Below are positions 1 to 7,754 of a DNA stretch of 64,000 nt, piece by piece. The DNA comes from Geodermatophilus obscurus (GTDB lineage: Bacteria; Actinomycetota; Actinomycetes; Mycobacteriales; Geodermatophilaceae). The notes under the pieces were generated by a model. That model was not told the DNA's origin and did no database searches. It saw nothing but the letters and a program-made list of their open reading frames with translations. The stretch is from NCBI RefSeq assembly GCF_900115395.1, contig NZ_FOWE01000001.1, forward strand, positions 434,001-498,000, read 5' to 3'. The number at the start of each line of letters is the position of its first letter. Within the stretch, counting starts at the first letter, position 1. Both the position numbers and the translations under genes were made by a program.

Positions 1-1
1 G

Positions 2-244
2 CAGCTGTCCTCGCGCTGGCTGGCCCTGGTCACCGACGTCGACGTGGGCACCGGCCGCTCGCTCATCGACTCGATGACGAACGAGGTGGTCGTCACCGAC
101 GACGCCATCCGCTCGGTCGTCCCCCTCGACCCGATGGACTACGACGAGATGGTGCTCGCCGCCCTCATCGAGCGGGCGCGCGAACGCCGCCGGCAGGGCG
201 GGGACCGGCGCGGCGGGTGGCTGAGCCGCGGAGCGCGGCGGTGA
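2..244 (+). CDS. C-terminus of an NAD(P)H-binding SDR-type oxidoreductase (partial)
   Basis: Only the last 80 codons are inside the window; the reading frame is open from base 2 to the stop at 242-244. The text (WLALVTDVDVGTGRSLIDS, then VVVTDDAIRSVVPLDP and a basic tail) resembles the C-terminal end of atypical SDR or NmrA-like NAD(P)H-binding proteins that actinobacteria carry as epimerase-like oxidoreductases. The nucleotide-binding Rossmann half would lie upstream. Its stop overlaps the GTG start of the next gene by four bases, so the two are probably cotranscribed. The assignment is family-level only, because no catalytic residue is visible. Confidence 0.6.
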   Translation, partial: QLSSRWLALVTDVDVGTGRSLIDSMTNEVVVTDDAIRSVVPLDPMDYDEMVLAALIERARERRRQGGDRRGGWLSRGARR

Positions 245-1002
245 CCCGCAGCCGGGCCGGCCGGGCCCTCGAGGCCCGGCTCCTGCGGGCGGCCGCGCCG
301 CTGCTGCGGCCGGTGCCGCGCGACCACCGGGAGAGCGACGAGGCGTTCCGGCGCCGCCGGCGGGTGACCGGCGGCGTCGCGGTGGCCGGCGCGTCGCTGC
401 TGGGGGTGTCGCTGTCGACCCCGCCGGGCTCGCCGCGGTTCTACGGGCTGACCCTCGGGGTCGCCGGCACCTGGGTGGCCGGGGGGCTGGCGTCGGGTCC
501 GCTGCACCTGGGACGGATCTTCGGGCCCGGCGACCGGCTGCGCCGGCCGCTGCTCACGCCGGTCGTCTCGGGGGTCGCCGCCTTCGGGGCGTTCTACGCC
601 GCGGCGCTGGTCGCCCGGCGGATCCCGGTCCTGGAGCGGGCGATCAGCGCGGTGCTCCGCTACGCCGACCAGGGGTCGACGCCGCTCGTGGCGACCACCA
701 CGCTGGCCAACGGCGTGGCGGAGGAGGTCTTCTTCCGCGGCGCGCTGTACGCGGCGGCGGGGGCCCGGCGGCCGGTGCTCGTCTCGACCGCGGTCTACGG
801 GCTGGCCACGACCGCCACCCGCAACCCGGCGCTCGTGCTGGCGAGCGTGCCGATGGGGCTGCTGTTCGGGGTGCAGCGCCGGATCACCGGCGGCATCCAG
901 GCGCCGGTGCTCACGCACGTGGTGTGGTCGACCCTGATGCTGCGCTACCTGCCGCCGCTGTTCGCCGACGGCCTCGCGGAGGAGCAGTCGTCGTCGGGGT
1001 GA
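241..1002 (+). CDS. CPBP (CAAX/Abi) family intramembrane metalloprotease
   Basis: The protein has 253 residues. Several hydrophobic segments are visible (around GVAVAGASLLGVSL, PVVSGVAAFGAFYAAALV and LVLASVPMGLLFGV). The CPBP signature is present: an EEVFFRG box, in which paired glutamates and an arginine help bind and activate the metal-bound water, and a later histidine in LTHVVWST. The family includes prenyl-protein endopeptidases and bacteriocin-immunity proteins; the substrate here is unknown. I chose GTG at 241 because it overlaps the preceding stop by four bases; an in-frame GTG at 217 is possible but lies inside the upstream gene. Confidence 0.8.
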   Translation: MTRSRAGRALEARLLRAAAPLLRPVPRDHRESDEAFRRRRRVTGGVAVAGASLLGVSLSTPPGSPRFYGLTLGVAGTWVAGGLASGPLHLGRIFGPGDRLRRPLLTPVVSGVAAFGAFYAAALVARRIPVLERAISAVLRYADQGSTPLVATTTLANGVAEEVFFRGALYAAAGARRPVLVSTAVYGLATTATRNPALVLASVPMGLLFGVQRRITGGIQAPVLTHVVWSTLMLRYLPPLFADGLAEEQSSSG

Positions 1003-1021
1003 CGGAGCGGCGCGGGTCCCG

Positions 1022-1450
1022 CTAGGCGGCGCGGCGGGACGTCAGCAGGTCGAGCAGCGCCCGGGCGTAGGCCTCGGCCGGGTCGGCGCCCTCGTACCCG
1101 CTCGTCGCGCCGTCGACCCGGAGCGTGACCCGGTACCCGTTGCCGGTCGGCGCCAGCCCGGCGAACGCGTCACCGAGCAGCTCGCGGAGCTGGTGCTCGG
1201 CCGGGATCCACAGCGTGTCGGACTGCTCGACCGCGTCCAGCGCCCACTCCGTCGTGCCGTTGAAGCCGATGACCGGCCCGGTGGGGAACCGGTGGACCTC
1301 GATCGTCATGTCCGAGAGCACGAAGACGTCGTCGTCCATCTCTCGCCCGGGGATGACGAAGCTGTCCCCGCGGGCGGGGGTCCAGTGCAGCCCCGCGTCT
1401 CGCAGGGCGCGGGCCAGCGCGACGGAGAGCACGGCACCATCCTGCGTCAT
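1022..1450 (-). CDS. Conserved actinobacterial hypothetical protein
   Basis: This is a 142-residue soluble protein with no signal peptide or membrane segment. It has a compact alpha/beta look, with landmarks DDDVFVLSDMTIEVHRFP, IGFNGTTEWALD and a C-terminal ADPAEAYARALLDLL helix. Similar proteins are common in actinobacteria and are often labelled as a pilus-assembly CpaE-like protein, but no ATPase motif is present here, so that label should not be read as a function. The start is the ATG at 1448-1450; extending the frame upstream gives only arginine-rich non-coding-like text. It ends 19 bp from the convergent CAAX protease gene. Confidence 0.6.
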   Translation of the reverse strand: MTQDGAVLSVALARALRDAGLHWTPARGDSFVIPGREMDDDVFVLSDMTIEVHRFPTGPVIGFNGTTEWALDAVEQSDTLWIPAEHQLRELLGDAFAGLAPTGNGYRVTLRVDGATSGYEGADPAEAYARALLDLLTSRRAA

Positions 1451-1479
1451 CGCGGGCGCGGCCGGGTGCCCGCCGCGGG

Positions 1480-1839
1480 TCAGCCCTGCTCGGGGTCCGC
1501 CTCCTCGGCGAACTCGAGGAAGGCCGCGAACGCGCGGGGGCCGTACACGGTGCCCGGCCCGCCGTTCATCGCGATGGCGACGCCGAGCGCCTCGGCGACC
1601 TCCGACTCCGTGGCGCCGGCGCGGGCGGCGCCCCGTGCGTGCGAGGCGATGCAGCCGTCGCACTCCCTGCTGACCGCGATGGCGAGCGCGATCAGCTCCT
1701 TCGTCTTCCGGTCCAGCGCACCGGCGGCGTAGGCGGCCGCGTGCAACCGGCGGTAGCCGTCGTAGACCTCGGGGATCGCGCGGCGCAGCGCGCGGGCCGG
1801 TTCGCGGAGCTCGTCCTGGACGGCGTGACCGTGACCCAT
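1480..1839 (-). CDS. Carboxymuconolactone decarboxylase / AhpD-like protein
   Basis: The product is 119 residues, the usual size of single-domain carboxymuconolactone decarboxylase (CMD) proteins. The CMD/AhpD signature is clear: ECDGCIASHARGAARAG, with a CxxC pair and a following histidine, which in AhpD-type members forms the redox-active centre. The region before it, KTKELIALAIAV, is the typical helix. The role is probably peroxide or disulfide metabolism, or a gamma-carboxymuconolactone decarboxylase-like reaction; the sequence does not decide between them. It lies 29 bp upstream of the hypothetical gene at 1022-1450 on the same strand, so the two may be cotranscribed. Confidence 0.8.
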   Translation of the reverse strand: MGHGHAVQDELREPARALRRAIPEVYDGYRRLHAAAYAAGALDRKTKELIALAIAVSRECDGCIASHARGAARAGATESEVAEALGVAIAMNGGPGTVYGPRAFAAFLEFAEEADPEQG

Positions 1840-1927
1840 GACGCGATGGTGTCAGTCGGCGTGCCGCACGGCACGGTCCGACGACCGCGGTGCCCGGGGC
1901 CGGCGGTGGCCCGCCCGTGCTCCCGGC

Positions 1928-2284
1928 TCACCGCCCCGCGGCCGCACCGGTGGGGGAGCCGGGTGCGGGGGTCTCCGCGTCCGTCGTCGCGAGGACGGCC
2001 GGCAGCGCCGCCCGGTAGGCCTCGGGGAACACGAGGACGACCACGGTCGGCGCCTCGAGGCCCGCGGCGGCCGAGTCGAGCGGCAGCTCGTCGAGGTGCC
2101 GGCGCGCCGCGTCGTCGTCAGCCCAGACCTCGACGCCGTGCACCTGGGACCCCGACGGCCACGCCCGGCGGTGCAGGCACGGGCCCTCGGGGACGAGCCG
2201 GACCGGCGGGAGCAGCCGCTGCAGCCGGGCCAGGTGCTCGGGGCCGGCGTCGGTCCAGCGGAGGTGGATGACGAGCAGCGACAT
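1928..2284 (-). CDS. Small hypothetical protein
   Basis: The product has 118 residues. It begins MSLLVIHLRWTDAGPEH and has alternating strands and helices (VHGVEVWADDDAARRHLDEL, APTVVVLVFPEAYRAAL), suggesting a small alpha/beta fold, perhaps of the ferredoxin-like dimeric type used by ABM monooxygenases. That is a guess from pattern only. The tail is Ala/Gly/Pro rich. The ATG at 2282-2284 is the first good start. The gene stands alone, transcribed toward the CMD gene. Confidence 0.5.
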   Translation of the reverse strand: MSLLVIHLRWTDAGPEHLARLQRLLPPVRLVPEGPCLHRRAWPSGSQVHGVEVWADDDAARRHLDELPLDSAAAGLEAPTVVVLVFPEAYRAALPAVLATTDAETPAPGSPTGAAAGR

Positions 2285-2441
2285 GGCGTCCTCCCCGGGG
2301 ACCGCGGCCGACGTCGACGGCCGGGACGCTAGCGAGGGCCGGACACGGGCGTCTGTACGTACTCCTCCCCCCGGACGGCGCCCGGCCGGCCGGGGAGGAG
2401 GGCGGCGCGCGCCCGCCTGGACGCCGATCCGCGTCGCCCCG

Positions 2442-3314
2442 TCAGGGACGGGCGGGAGCGCGCGGAGGCGCCGGCGCGGCGGCGGACCGGTCCCCGCGAC
2501 GGGGGGAGGGGATCGGCGGTGCGGGCTCCCCGGCTCCACCGGGACGGACGGGCGGAGCCAGCAGGCCGGCGTCGCGGGCGCGCTGCACCGCCATCAGCCG
2601 GTCCCGCACGCCGAGCTTGCGGTACAGGTGCTCGAGGTGCTTGTGCACGGTCCTGGGGGAGGTCCGCAGACGGTGGGCGATCGCCACGGCGGTGAGCCCC
2701 GCGCCGAGGAGTCGGAGGACGGCGAGCTCCCGCTCCGTGAGGCCGAGGTCGCGGCCGTGCCCGCGACTCTCCTCCGGCGTGCCGTGGAGCGCCCGGTGCT
2801 GGGCGAGCAGCGAGGTCAGTGCCGGGAGCACCAGGCCGGCCAGCTCGACGTCGGCGTCGTCGTAGTCGTCGTCGGGGCGGCTGACGACGTAGGCCTCGAT
2901 CCCGTCGCCCGTCCGCAGCGGCAGGGCCAGCTGGTGGGTGATCCCGAAGGGGCGGGCGAAGGCCGACCACTCGGCCACCAGGTCGGCGGAGGCCACCGCC
3001 CGGGGCACCCGGCCCAGGGTCTGCGGTGCCGGACTCCCCGTGACGGAGTACCAGCGGATGAGCGGGTGGGTGGTCGCGTCCAGGACCACACCCGACGGCG
3101 GCGTCGTCGGCAGGTGGCCCTCGGGCCAGCCGCGGACGACGTGGTCCACCCACGCATCGTCCACGACGTTCAGCGAGCAGCAGGCTGCACCGAAGGACTC
3201 CAGGAGCAGGTCCGCCACCTGGGCGTGCGGGAACTCCCGCGAGTCGGGCCGGCCCTGCAGGATGTCGCCGACGAGGGCCAGCCACGCTGCGGAACGGGTC
3301 GTGGTCCGCGACAC
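2442..3314 (-). CDS. LuxR-family transcriptional regulator with a GAF-like sensor half
   Basis: This 290-residue protein ends in a LuxR/NarL-type helix-turn-helix (about residues 190-255: GLTERELAVLRLLGAGLT, then RTSPRTVHKHLEHLYRKLGV). The first 170 residues look like a GAF-type sensor common in actinobacterial LuxR proteins; the ligand is unknown. No receiver-domain phosphorylation site is present. The start is the GTG at 3312-3314. A Pro/Ala/Arg-rich tail of about 40 residues follows the DNA-binding domain. The gene is divergent from the SARP regulator gene at 3940, and a 16-bp perfect palindrome lies between them, so it may control that gene and itself. Confidence 0.8.
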   Translation of the reverse strand: MSRTTTRSAAWLALVGDILQGRPDSREFPHAQVADLLLESFGAACCSLNVVDDAWVDHVVRGWPEGHLPTTPPSGVVLDATTHPLIRWYSVTGSPAPQTLGRVPRAVASADLVAEWSAFARPFGITHQLALPLRTGDGIEAYVVSRPDDDYDDADVELAGLVLPALTSLLAQHRALHGTPEESRGHGRDLGLTERELAVLRLLGAGLTAVAIAHRLRTSPRTVHKHLEHLYRKLGVRDRLMAVQRARDAGLLAPPVRPGGAGEPAPPIPSPRRGDRSAAAPAPPRAPARP

Positions 3315-3427
3315 CTCGCTGAGCGTAGTCCGCTGGTCGCCCGCCGTTCAGGGACCTTTGGCACGGACGACCTCCGGCGCGGGGTGGCGCGAGGCCGCTC
3401 AGCTGGGCCGCTCAGCTGGGCCGCTCC

Positions 3428-3443
3428 TACGCAGATCTGCGTA
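3428..3443. promoter_or_regulatory. 16-bp perfect palindrome, candidate LuxR operator
   Basis: The sequence TACGCAGATCTGCGTA is a perfect palindrome in the 625-bp gap between the divergent LuxR and SARP genes. It is preceded by a 13-bp direct repeat (CCGCTCAGCTGGG, about 3396-3421). LuxR/NarL proteins bind such dyads as dimers. That this protein binds this site is inference from position. Confidence 0.55.
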
Positions 3444-3841
3444 CGGTCGCGGCGCACCGACCCGACTAGCGTTCGCCTCCCGCATCTCACGTGAGTGCGT
3501 CCAGGGGGAGCCATGCCGGTCGGAGTCGTACGCGCGCGTGTGAGGACCACCAGCACCGACCGGGGCGACCGGGTCGGTCCGCCGCTCCTCGATCGCAGTA
3601 CCTGACCCGCCGGCCGGTCCGGCAGCACCCGGGCGCGAGCCCCGCCCCCGGTGGGCGCCACCCGCACCACCGCTCTGCCCGGCCGCACGGCGACGGGACC
3701 CTCGCGGTGGTCCGGGCCGGACGCCCGTCGCCCGCGGATCCACCGCACCACCCTCCGACGGGCCGGCGCCCAGCGTGCCGCCCGCGGCCGTCGTCGGAGC
3801 GCTGGGACGCGGAGCCGGGGGAGCCCTCCTGCGCCGACCCG

Positions 3842-3910
3842 TCCACCGCCTCCTCCACCGCCGCCTCCACCGCATCGCCTCCACCGCATCGCCTCCACCG
3901 CCTCCATCGC
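3842..3910 (+). repeat. Pyrimidine-rich tandem repeats upstream of the first SARP gene
   Basis: A CCTCCACCGC-like low-complexity tract contains two exact copies of the 14-bp unit CGCATCGCCTCCAC at 3871-3884 and 3885-3898, followed by degenerate units. It ends about 10 bp before the ribosome-binding site of the SARP gene. It probably forms part of the 5' leader; no other coding signal is visible in this gap. Confidence 0.6.
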
Positions 3911-3939
3911 CGCTCGTCCCCGGAGGAAGGAGCCCTCCC

Positions 3940-4740
3940 GTGGACCGTCCGTCCACCACCCGCGTCACCCTGCTCGACGGCTTCCGGCTGGACCTGCCCG
4001 GCTCCGGACGGCGGCCCACTGCCGACGACCTGCCCCGCGCCGTGCAGCGGCTCGTGGCCCACCTGTGCCTGGCCGCCCGCGCCACCCGGGCGACGACGGC
4101 CGGCCACCTGTGGCCCGACGTGCCCGAGGACCACGCGCACGGCAGCCTGCGGTCGGCGCTGTGGCGGCTCAACAAGGTGGCGCCCGGCCTGGTCGGGTCG
4201 ACGGGCGGTGCGCTGCACCTGGCGCCGGACGTGCGGGTCGACGTGCGCGACCTGAGCCGCTGGGCGCGGCGTGCGATCGCGCCCTCCCCGGAGACCGGGG
4301 ACGTCGCCCTCGCGGACACGTCCCTGCTCGGCGACCTGCTCCCGGGCTGGTACGACGACTGGGTGCTCCTCGAGCGCGAGCGGTTGCGGCAGCTCCGACT
4401 CCAGGCGCTCGAGGCCGTGGCCGTCCGGCTCGCCTCCCTCGGCCGCCACGGTGAGGCCCTGCAGGCGGCTCATGCCGCCGTCCGCGACGAGCCGCTGCGG
4501 GAGAGCGCCCACCGGGTGGTGGTCGCCGTCCACCTGGCCGAGGGGAACGTGGCCGAGGCGGTCCGGGCCTACGAGGTCTTCCGGACCATGCTGGCGGACG
4601 AGCTGGGCGTCGCACCGACCGAGCAGATGACCCGGCTCATCCAGCACGTCCCGAGGGTCCAGCGGGCCCTGTCGGCGCAGCACGCGGCCCGCCTGACGGG
4701 TCGGAGCCGGGTCCGGGGCGGTGCCCTCGGGCGCCGCTGA
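3940..4740 (+). CDS. Small SARP/AfsR-type regulator (winged HTH + BTAD), copy 1
   Basis: The protein has 266 residues. The N-terminal part (about 1-105) is an OmpR-like winged DNA-binding domain (STTRVTLLDGF, TAGHLWPDVPEDHAHGSLRSALWRLN). The rest is the bacterial transcriptional activation domain (BTAD), with TPR-like helices (EALQAAHAAVRDEPLRESAH, VRAYEVFRTMLADELGVAPT). This is the architecture of small SARP activators, which bind heptamer direct repeats at the -35 region and recruit RNA polymerase. The start is GTG at 3940, nine bases after GGAGGAAGGAG; earlier in-frame starts read through the repeat tract. It is about 60 percent similar by eye to the SARP at 5442. Confidence 0.85.
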   Translation: MDRPSTTRVTLLDGFRLDLPGSGRRPTADDLPRAVQRLVAHLCLAARATRATTAGHLWPDVPEDHAHGSLRSALWRLNKVAPGLVGSTGGALHLAPDVRVDVRDLSRWARRAIAPSPETGDVALADTSLLGDLLPGWYDDWVLLERERLRQLRLQALEAVAVRLASLGRHGEALQAAHAAVRDEPLRESAHRVVVAVHLAEGNVAEAVRAYEVFRTMLADELGVAPTEQMTRLIQHVPRVQRALSAQHAARLTGRSRVRGGALGRR

Positions 4741-4830
4741 CGTCCCACGGGAGGCGCTGGTCCCCGAGGACGGGCGCCCGGCCCGGTGGCAGCGGAAGCC
4801 GGCGTCCCCGGGTCCGTCGGCGACGGCGAC

Positions 4831-4864
4831 GGTGACGGTGCCGTGACGAGCGGCCTGCGACCCT
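4831..4864 (+). promoter_or_regulatory. SARP-type promoter upstream of the second regulator
   Basis: Direct repeats GGTGACG (4831-4837) and CGTGACG (4842-4848) are spaced 11 bp apart, followed 10 nt later by GACCCT (4859-4864), a possible -10. It faces the small gene at 5081 and SARP copy 2, so the regulators may form a cascade or autoregulatory loop. The core lies in the 340-bp gap after SARP copy 1, which shows no other feature. Confidence 0.55.
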
Positions 4865-5080
4865 CCCGTCGTCGGGACCGCCGGCGCCCGGGACGACGGC
4901 GGGCAGCTCAGCGCCGCCCGGGCGCAGCGGACGAGGGCGTCCTCGAGCGACTGCCAGGCCGTGGCGGCGCTCCGGCGGGACGCGGAGGGCGGGCAGCGGC
5001 GTGCACCGGACGGCTCCTCCCTCGGTCCCGCCGGGTGGGTCCCCCGCGCGGTGCGGCGAGCGAGGACGGGGCCTCCGGAC

Positions 5081-5377
5081 ATGACGGCTGGTCGAGGAGG
5101 AACCGCCGGCCGGTCGGACGACCCGGGACGACCCCGGTGGACGGTGACCGTGGACGGCGACCGCAGTGCCGTCCTGCTCGTCCGCGTCTGGCTCGAGGAC
5201 GGCGCCCGGTCCTTCCGCGGCCGGCTGACGACCCTCGACACCTCCGCCGGGCGTGCCGGCGTGGACGCGGCCACCGTGGCGCTCGCCTCCTCCCCGCGGG
5301 ACGTGGTCGAGGCGGTCCGCGCGTGGTTGACCGAGTTCCTCGGAGACGCGCCGAACCCGATTGACAGCGACGAGTGA
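5081..5377 (+). CDS. Small hypothetical protein between the two SARP genes
   Basis: The product has 98 residues; after an Arg/Gly-rich start it shows a beta-rich core (WTVTVDGDRSAVLLVRVWLEDGA in part) and a helical tail (SSPRDVVEAVRAWLTEFLG). I do not recognise the family. The ATG at 5081 lacks a good ribosome site, and GTG at 4961 or 5144 are alternatives in the same frame; the upstream SARP-type promoter would fit the longer version. Gene density and frame preference support coding. It ends 64 bp before SARP copy 2 and is probably cotranscribed with it. Confidence 0.45.
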   Translation: MTAGRGGTAGRSDDPGRPRWTVTVDGDRSAVLLVRVWLEDGARSFRGRLTTLDTSAGRAGVDAATVALASSPRDVVEAVRAWLTEFLGDAPNPIDSDE

Positions 5378-5441
5378 GCCTTCGACGATCACGCCGACGG
5401 CACCTGCACTCCCACCCCGACGGGTGCCCGAGGGGATGCCC

Positions 5442-6188
5442 ATGGCCCTCGCTCAGCTCACGCGGGTGACCCTGCTCGACGGCTTCTCGCTCCGGTGGGA
5501 GGACGCCACCCCGCCCGAGCTCCCGCGGGTGATCCAGTGCCTCGTCGCCCGTCTCAGCCTCTCGCGGTGCCCGGACCGGGACGTCATCGCCGGTCAGCTC
5601 TGGCCCGACGTGCCCGAGAGCCGCGCGCACGGCAGCCTGCGGTCGGCGCTGTGGCGCCTGAGGCAGATGACGCCCGGCACGGTCGAGGTGTCGGGGGTCG
5701 CGCTGGTCCTCGCCGCCGGCGTGCGGGTCGACGTCCGGGAGCTCGAGGCGTGGGCGGCGCAGGTCCTCGACCCGTCCGTCGGCTGCGACGACCTCGCGGT
5801 GCGGGGGGAGGTGCTGCGGGGGGAGCTCCTCCCGGGCTGGCACGAGGACTGGGTGGTGCTCGAGCGGGAGCGGCTGCGGCAGCTGAGGATGCACGCGCTG
5901 GAGGTGCTGGCCGACAAGCTGGTCGTCGCCGGGCGCCTCGGCGAGGCGCTCGAGGCGGCCTGTGCCGCGGTGCACGAGGAGCCGTTGCGGGAGAGCGCGC
6001 ACCGGGCCCTCGTGCGGGTCCACCTGGCCCAGGGCGACCTCGCCGGCGCGCACCGGGCCTACCGGTCGTTCCGGGACCTGCTCGCCGACGCGTTCGGTGT
6101 CGCGCCCTCCCCGTCCATGACCCGCCTGCTCGTCCCGGGGGAGCCGGGCGACCGGACACCCCTCACCCCCGCCCCGGCCGTCACCTGA
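5442..6188 (+). CDS. Small SARP/AfsR-type regulator (winged HTH + BTAD), copy 2
   Basis: This 248-residue protein has the same two-domain plan as the SARP at 3940: an N-terminal winged HTH (TRVTLLDGFSLRWEDA, DVPESRAHGSLRSALWRLRQ) and a BTAD of TPR-like helices (ALEAACAAVHEEPLRESAHR, AHRAYRSFRDLLADAFGVAP). Shared stretches such as AHGSLRSALWRL show recent duplication. ATG at 5442 follows CGAGGGG with a 6-nt spacer; ATG at 5436 abuts that site and is less likely. Expected role: activator of the promoters with GGTGACG repeats further along the cluster. It converges with the FHIPEP gene across 87 bp containing a 12-bp palindrome (CCGACCGGTCGG). Confidence 0.85.
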   Translation: MALAQLTRVTLLDGFSLRWEDATPPELPRVIQCLVARLSLSRCPDRDVIAGQLWPDVPESRAHGSLRSALWRLRQMTPGTVEVSGVALVLAAGVRVDVRELEAWAAQVLDPSVGCDDLAVRGEVLRGELLPGWHEDWVVLERERLRQLRMHALEVLADKLVVAGRLGEALEAACAAVHEEPLRESAHRALVRVHLAQGDLAGAHRAYRSFRDLLADAFGVAPSPSMTRLLVPGEPGDRTPLTPAPAVT

Positions 6189-6275
6189 CCCGGGGGGCCG
6201 ACCGGTCGGGGAGTGCCGGCCGGACGGCGCCGGTCCCGCTCGGGCCGGCCGGACGCCGGGCCACCGGGCGCACCG

Positions 6276-7754
6276 TCACCCGGCGGCCGGTTCCGCCCGG
6301 CCGGGCGACCCGGCCGGGCGCCGCGCCGGACCGGCCGCCGCCGGTCCGACGGGCAGCTCGGGGGGCGGTGCCGCGCCGGGCGGGAGCTCGTGCGACGCGA
6401 TCACGTGGGGCACCCGGGGGAGCGCCCGGACGAGGTACTGCACGGGCCCGAGGGCGGCGGGGGAGTGGGTCACCACCGTGGCCGTCGGCGGGACCGCGGC
6501 CAGGACGCGCAGGATCCGCCACTCGGCGCCGCCGCGGTCCCCATCCGCCAGGAGCTCGTCCTCCAGGACGCGCGGCAGGCCCATGCGCTGCGGGGCCTCG
6601 TCGACACCGACCTGCCAGGCGTCGAAGGCCGTTCGCCGCCGGACGCTGGAGGCGACGCGGACGGGGTCCTGCTCCGGCGCCGACCGGGACGCGACCGGGT
6701 CGGCCTCCGGCAGCCAGACGGCGTCCACGGCGTCGCTGCGCGGCTCGGCCTCGAGCAACAGCCAGAGGAGGCGGGCGAGGTTCCGCACGCTGCCCCCGTT
6801 GCCCACGACGGCGCGGACGCAGGCGCCCAGCACGGCGTCGGGCCACATCTCCTGCGACAGCGTCACGAGGTGCGGGAGGACGTGGGCGAACCGGTTGCGG
6901 GCCGCGGCGACGTCGCCGGACCGGACGAACCAGACGGCGCGCTCCCGGAGCGTCGCCCCGAGGACCTCGACGACGTCGGCCCAGGTGGCCCCGGGCGGCA
7001 GCGACCGCTCCCGGAGCTGCAGGCCGTTGAGCCTGATGCGGACGACGTCGGCGGGGACGTCGGCGGGGACGAGGTCGACGTCGGGGAACTCCAGCCCGAC
7101 GGCCGCGTGCAGCTCGGCCCGGCAACGGACGAGCGCTCCGGCCGACGCGGGGTCGGTCGTGCGCAGCGTCGACTCGGCGACCTCGACGACCACCTCGGGG
7201 ACCGAGAGCCGGTCGACGAGCAGCTCGGCGATCTCCGGTCCGGTCTCGCAGGCGTGCACGGCCGTCAGGCGGTCCAGCCGGCGCGCGCCGGCGAGGCCGA
7301 CGCCCGCGTCGAGCAGGTACTCCGCGACGGCGCCGTAGAGGCCGGTCCGGCTGTCGCGGAACCGCGCGGCGAGGTCCGTGCCGAACCGGCGCGCACCCTC
7401 CGGGTCCACGAGCAGCGAGGGACGGCGCAGCAGCGCCCCGTCGACCGCGTCGAGCAGGTCGGGGCCGGCCGTCCGTCCCGGGGGCAGCGACAGGAGGGGG
7501 CGGCCGGCGCAGGACACCTCGACGCGGTCGTCGGCGTCCCCGTCCTCCCGCACGTGGACGTCGACGTCGCGCGCCACCCCGAGGTCGGCGGCACGCCGGG
7601 ACACGGCCTCCTCCAGCCCGGCCGCGAGCGTGCCGCCGGCGTCGGTGCCCCGGGGGAGCCGCACGTCCACGGCCAGGGCCGGCGGCGCTGCCGCTGCCTC
7701 GTGTCCCCGTCCCGGGGGGATCAGGCGCCGCAGCTCGCGCGCGATCTGGATCAC
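6276..7754 (-). CDS. FHIPEP (FlhA cytosolic)-domain protein, last gene of the patatin-CHAT operon
   Basis: The protein has 492 residues and no membrane segment. Its middle resembles the cytosolic C-domain of flagellar/type III export proteins FlhA/InvA (FHIPEP family): VVRIRLNGLQLRERSLPPG matches the strand-turn in FlhA (YRIKIKGVEVARGEV type), and NRFAHVLPHLVTLSQEM plus RNLARLLWLLLEAE occupy the helical part. The N-terminal FlhA membrane domain is absent and no flagellar genes are nearby, so this is a repurposed domain. A Pro/Ala/Gly-rich tail closes the protein. The GTG start overlaps the upstream TPR-FHIPEP stop (GTGA, 7751-7754), so it is translationally coupled. Function unknown; presumably it partners its upstream neighbour. 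Confidence 0.65.
   Translation of the reverse strand: MIQIARELRRLIPPGRGHEAAAAPPALAVDVRLPRGTDAGGTLAAGLEEAVSRRAADLGVARDVDVHVREDGDADDRVEVSCAGRPLLSLPPGRTAGPDLLDAVDGALLRRPSLLVDPEGARRFGTDLAARFRDSRTGLYGAVAEYLLDAGVGLAGARRLDRLTAVHACETGPEIAELLVDRLSVPEVVVEVAESTLRTTDPASAGALVRCRAELHAAVGLEFPDVDLVPADVPADVVRIRLNGLQLRERSLPPGATWADVVEVLGATLRERAVWFVRSGDVAAARNRFAHVLPHLVTLSQEMWPDAVLGACVRAVVGNGGSVRNLARLLWLLLEAEPRSDAVDAVWLPEADPVASRSAPEQDPVRVASSVRRRTAFDAWQVGVDEAPQRMGLPRVLEDELLADGDRGGAEWRILRVLAAVPPTATVVTHSPAALGPVQYLVRALPRVPHVIASHELPPGAAPPPELPVGPAAAGPARRPAGSPGRAEPAAG

Noticed and set aside
4637-6159. Several long minus-strand frames opposite the SARP genes
   Set aside because: Arg/Pro/Gly-rich shadows without ribosome sites or domain motifs.
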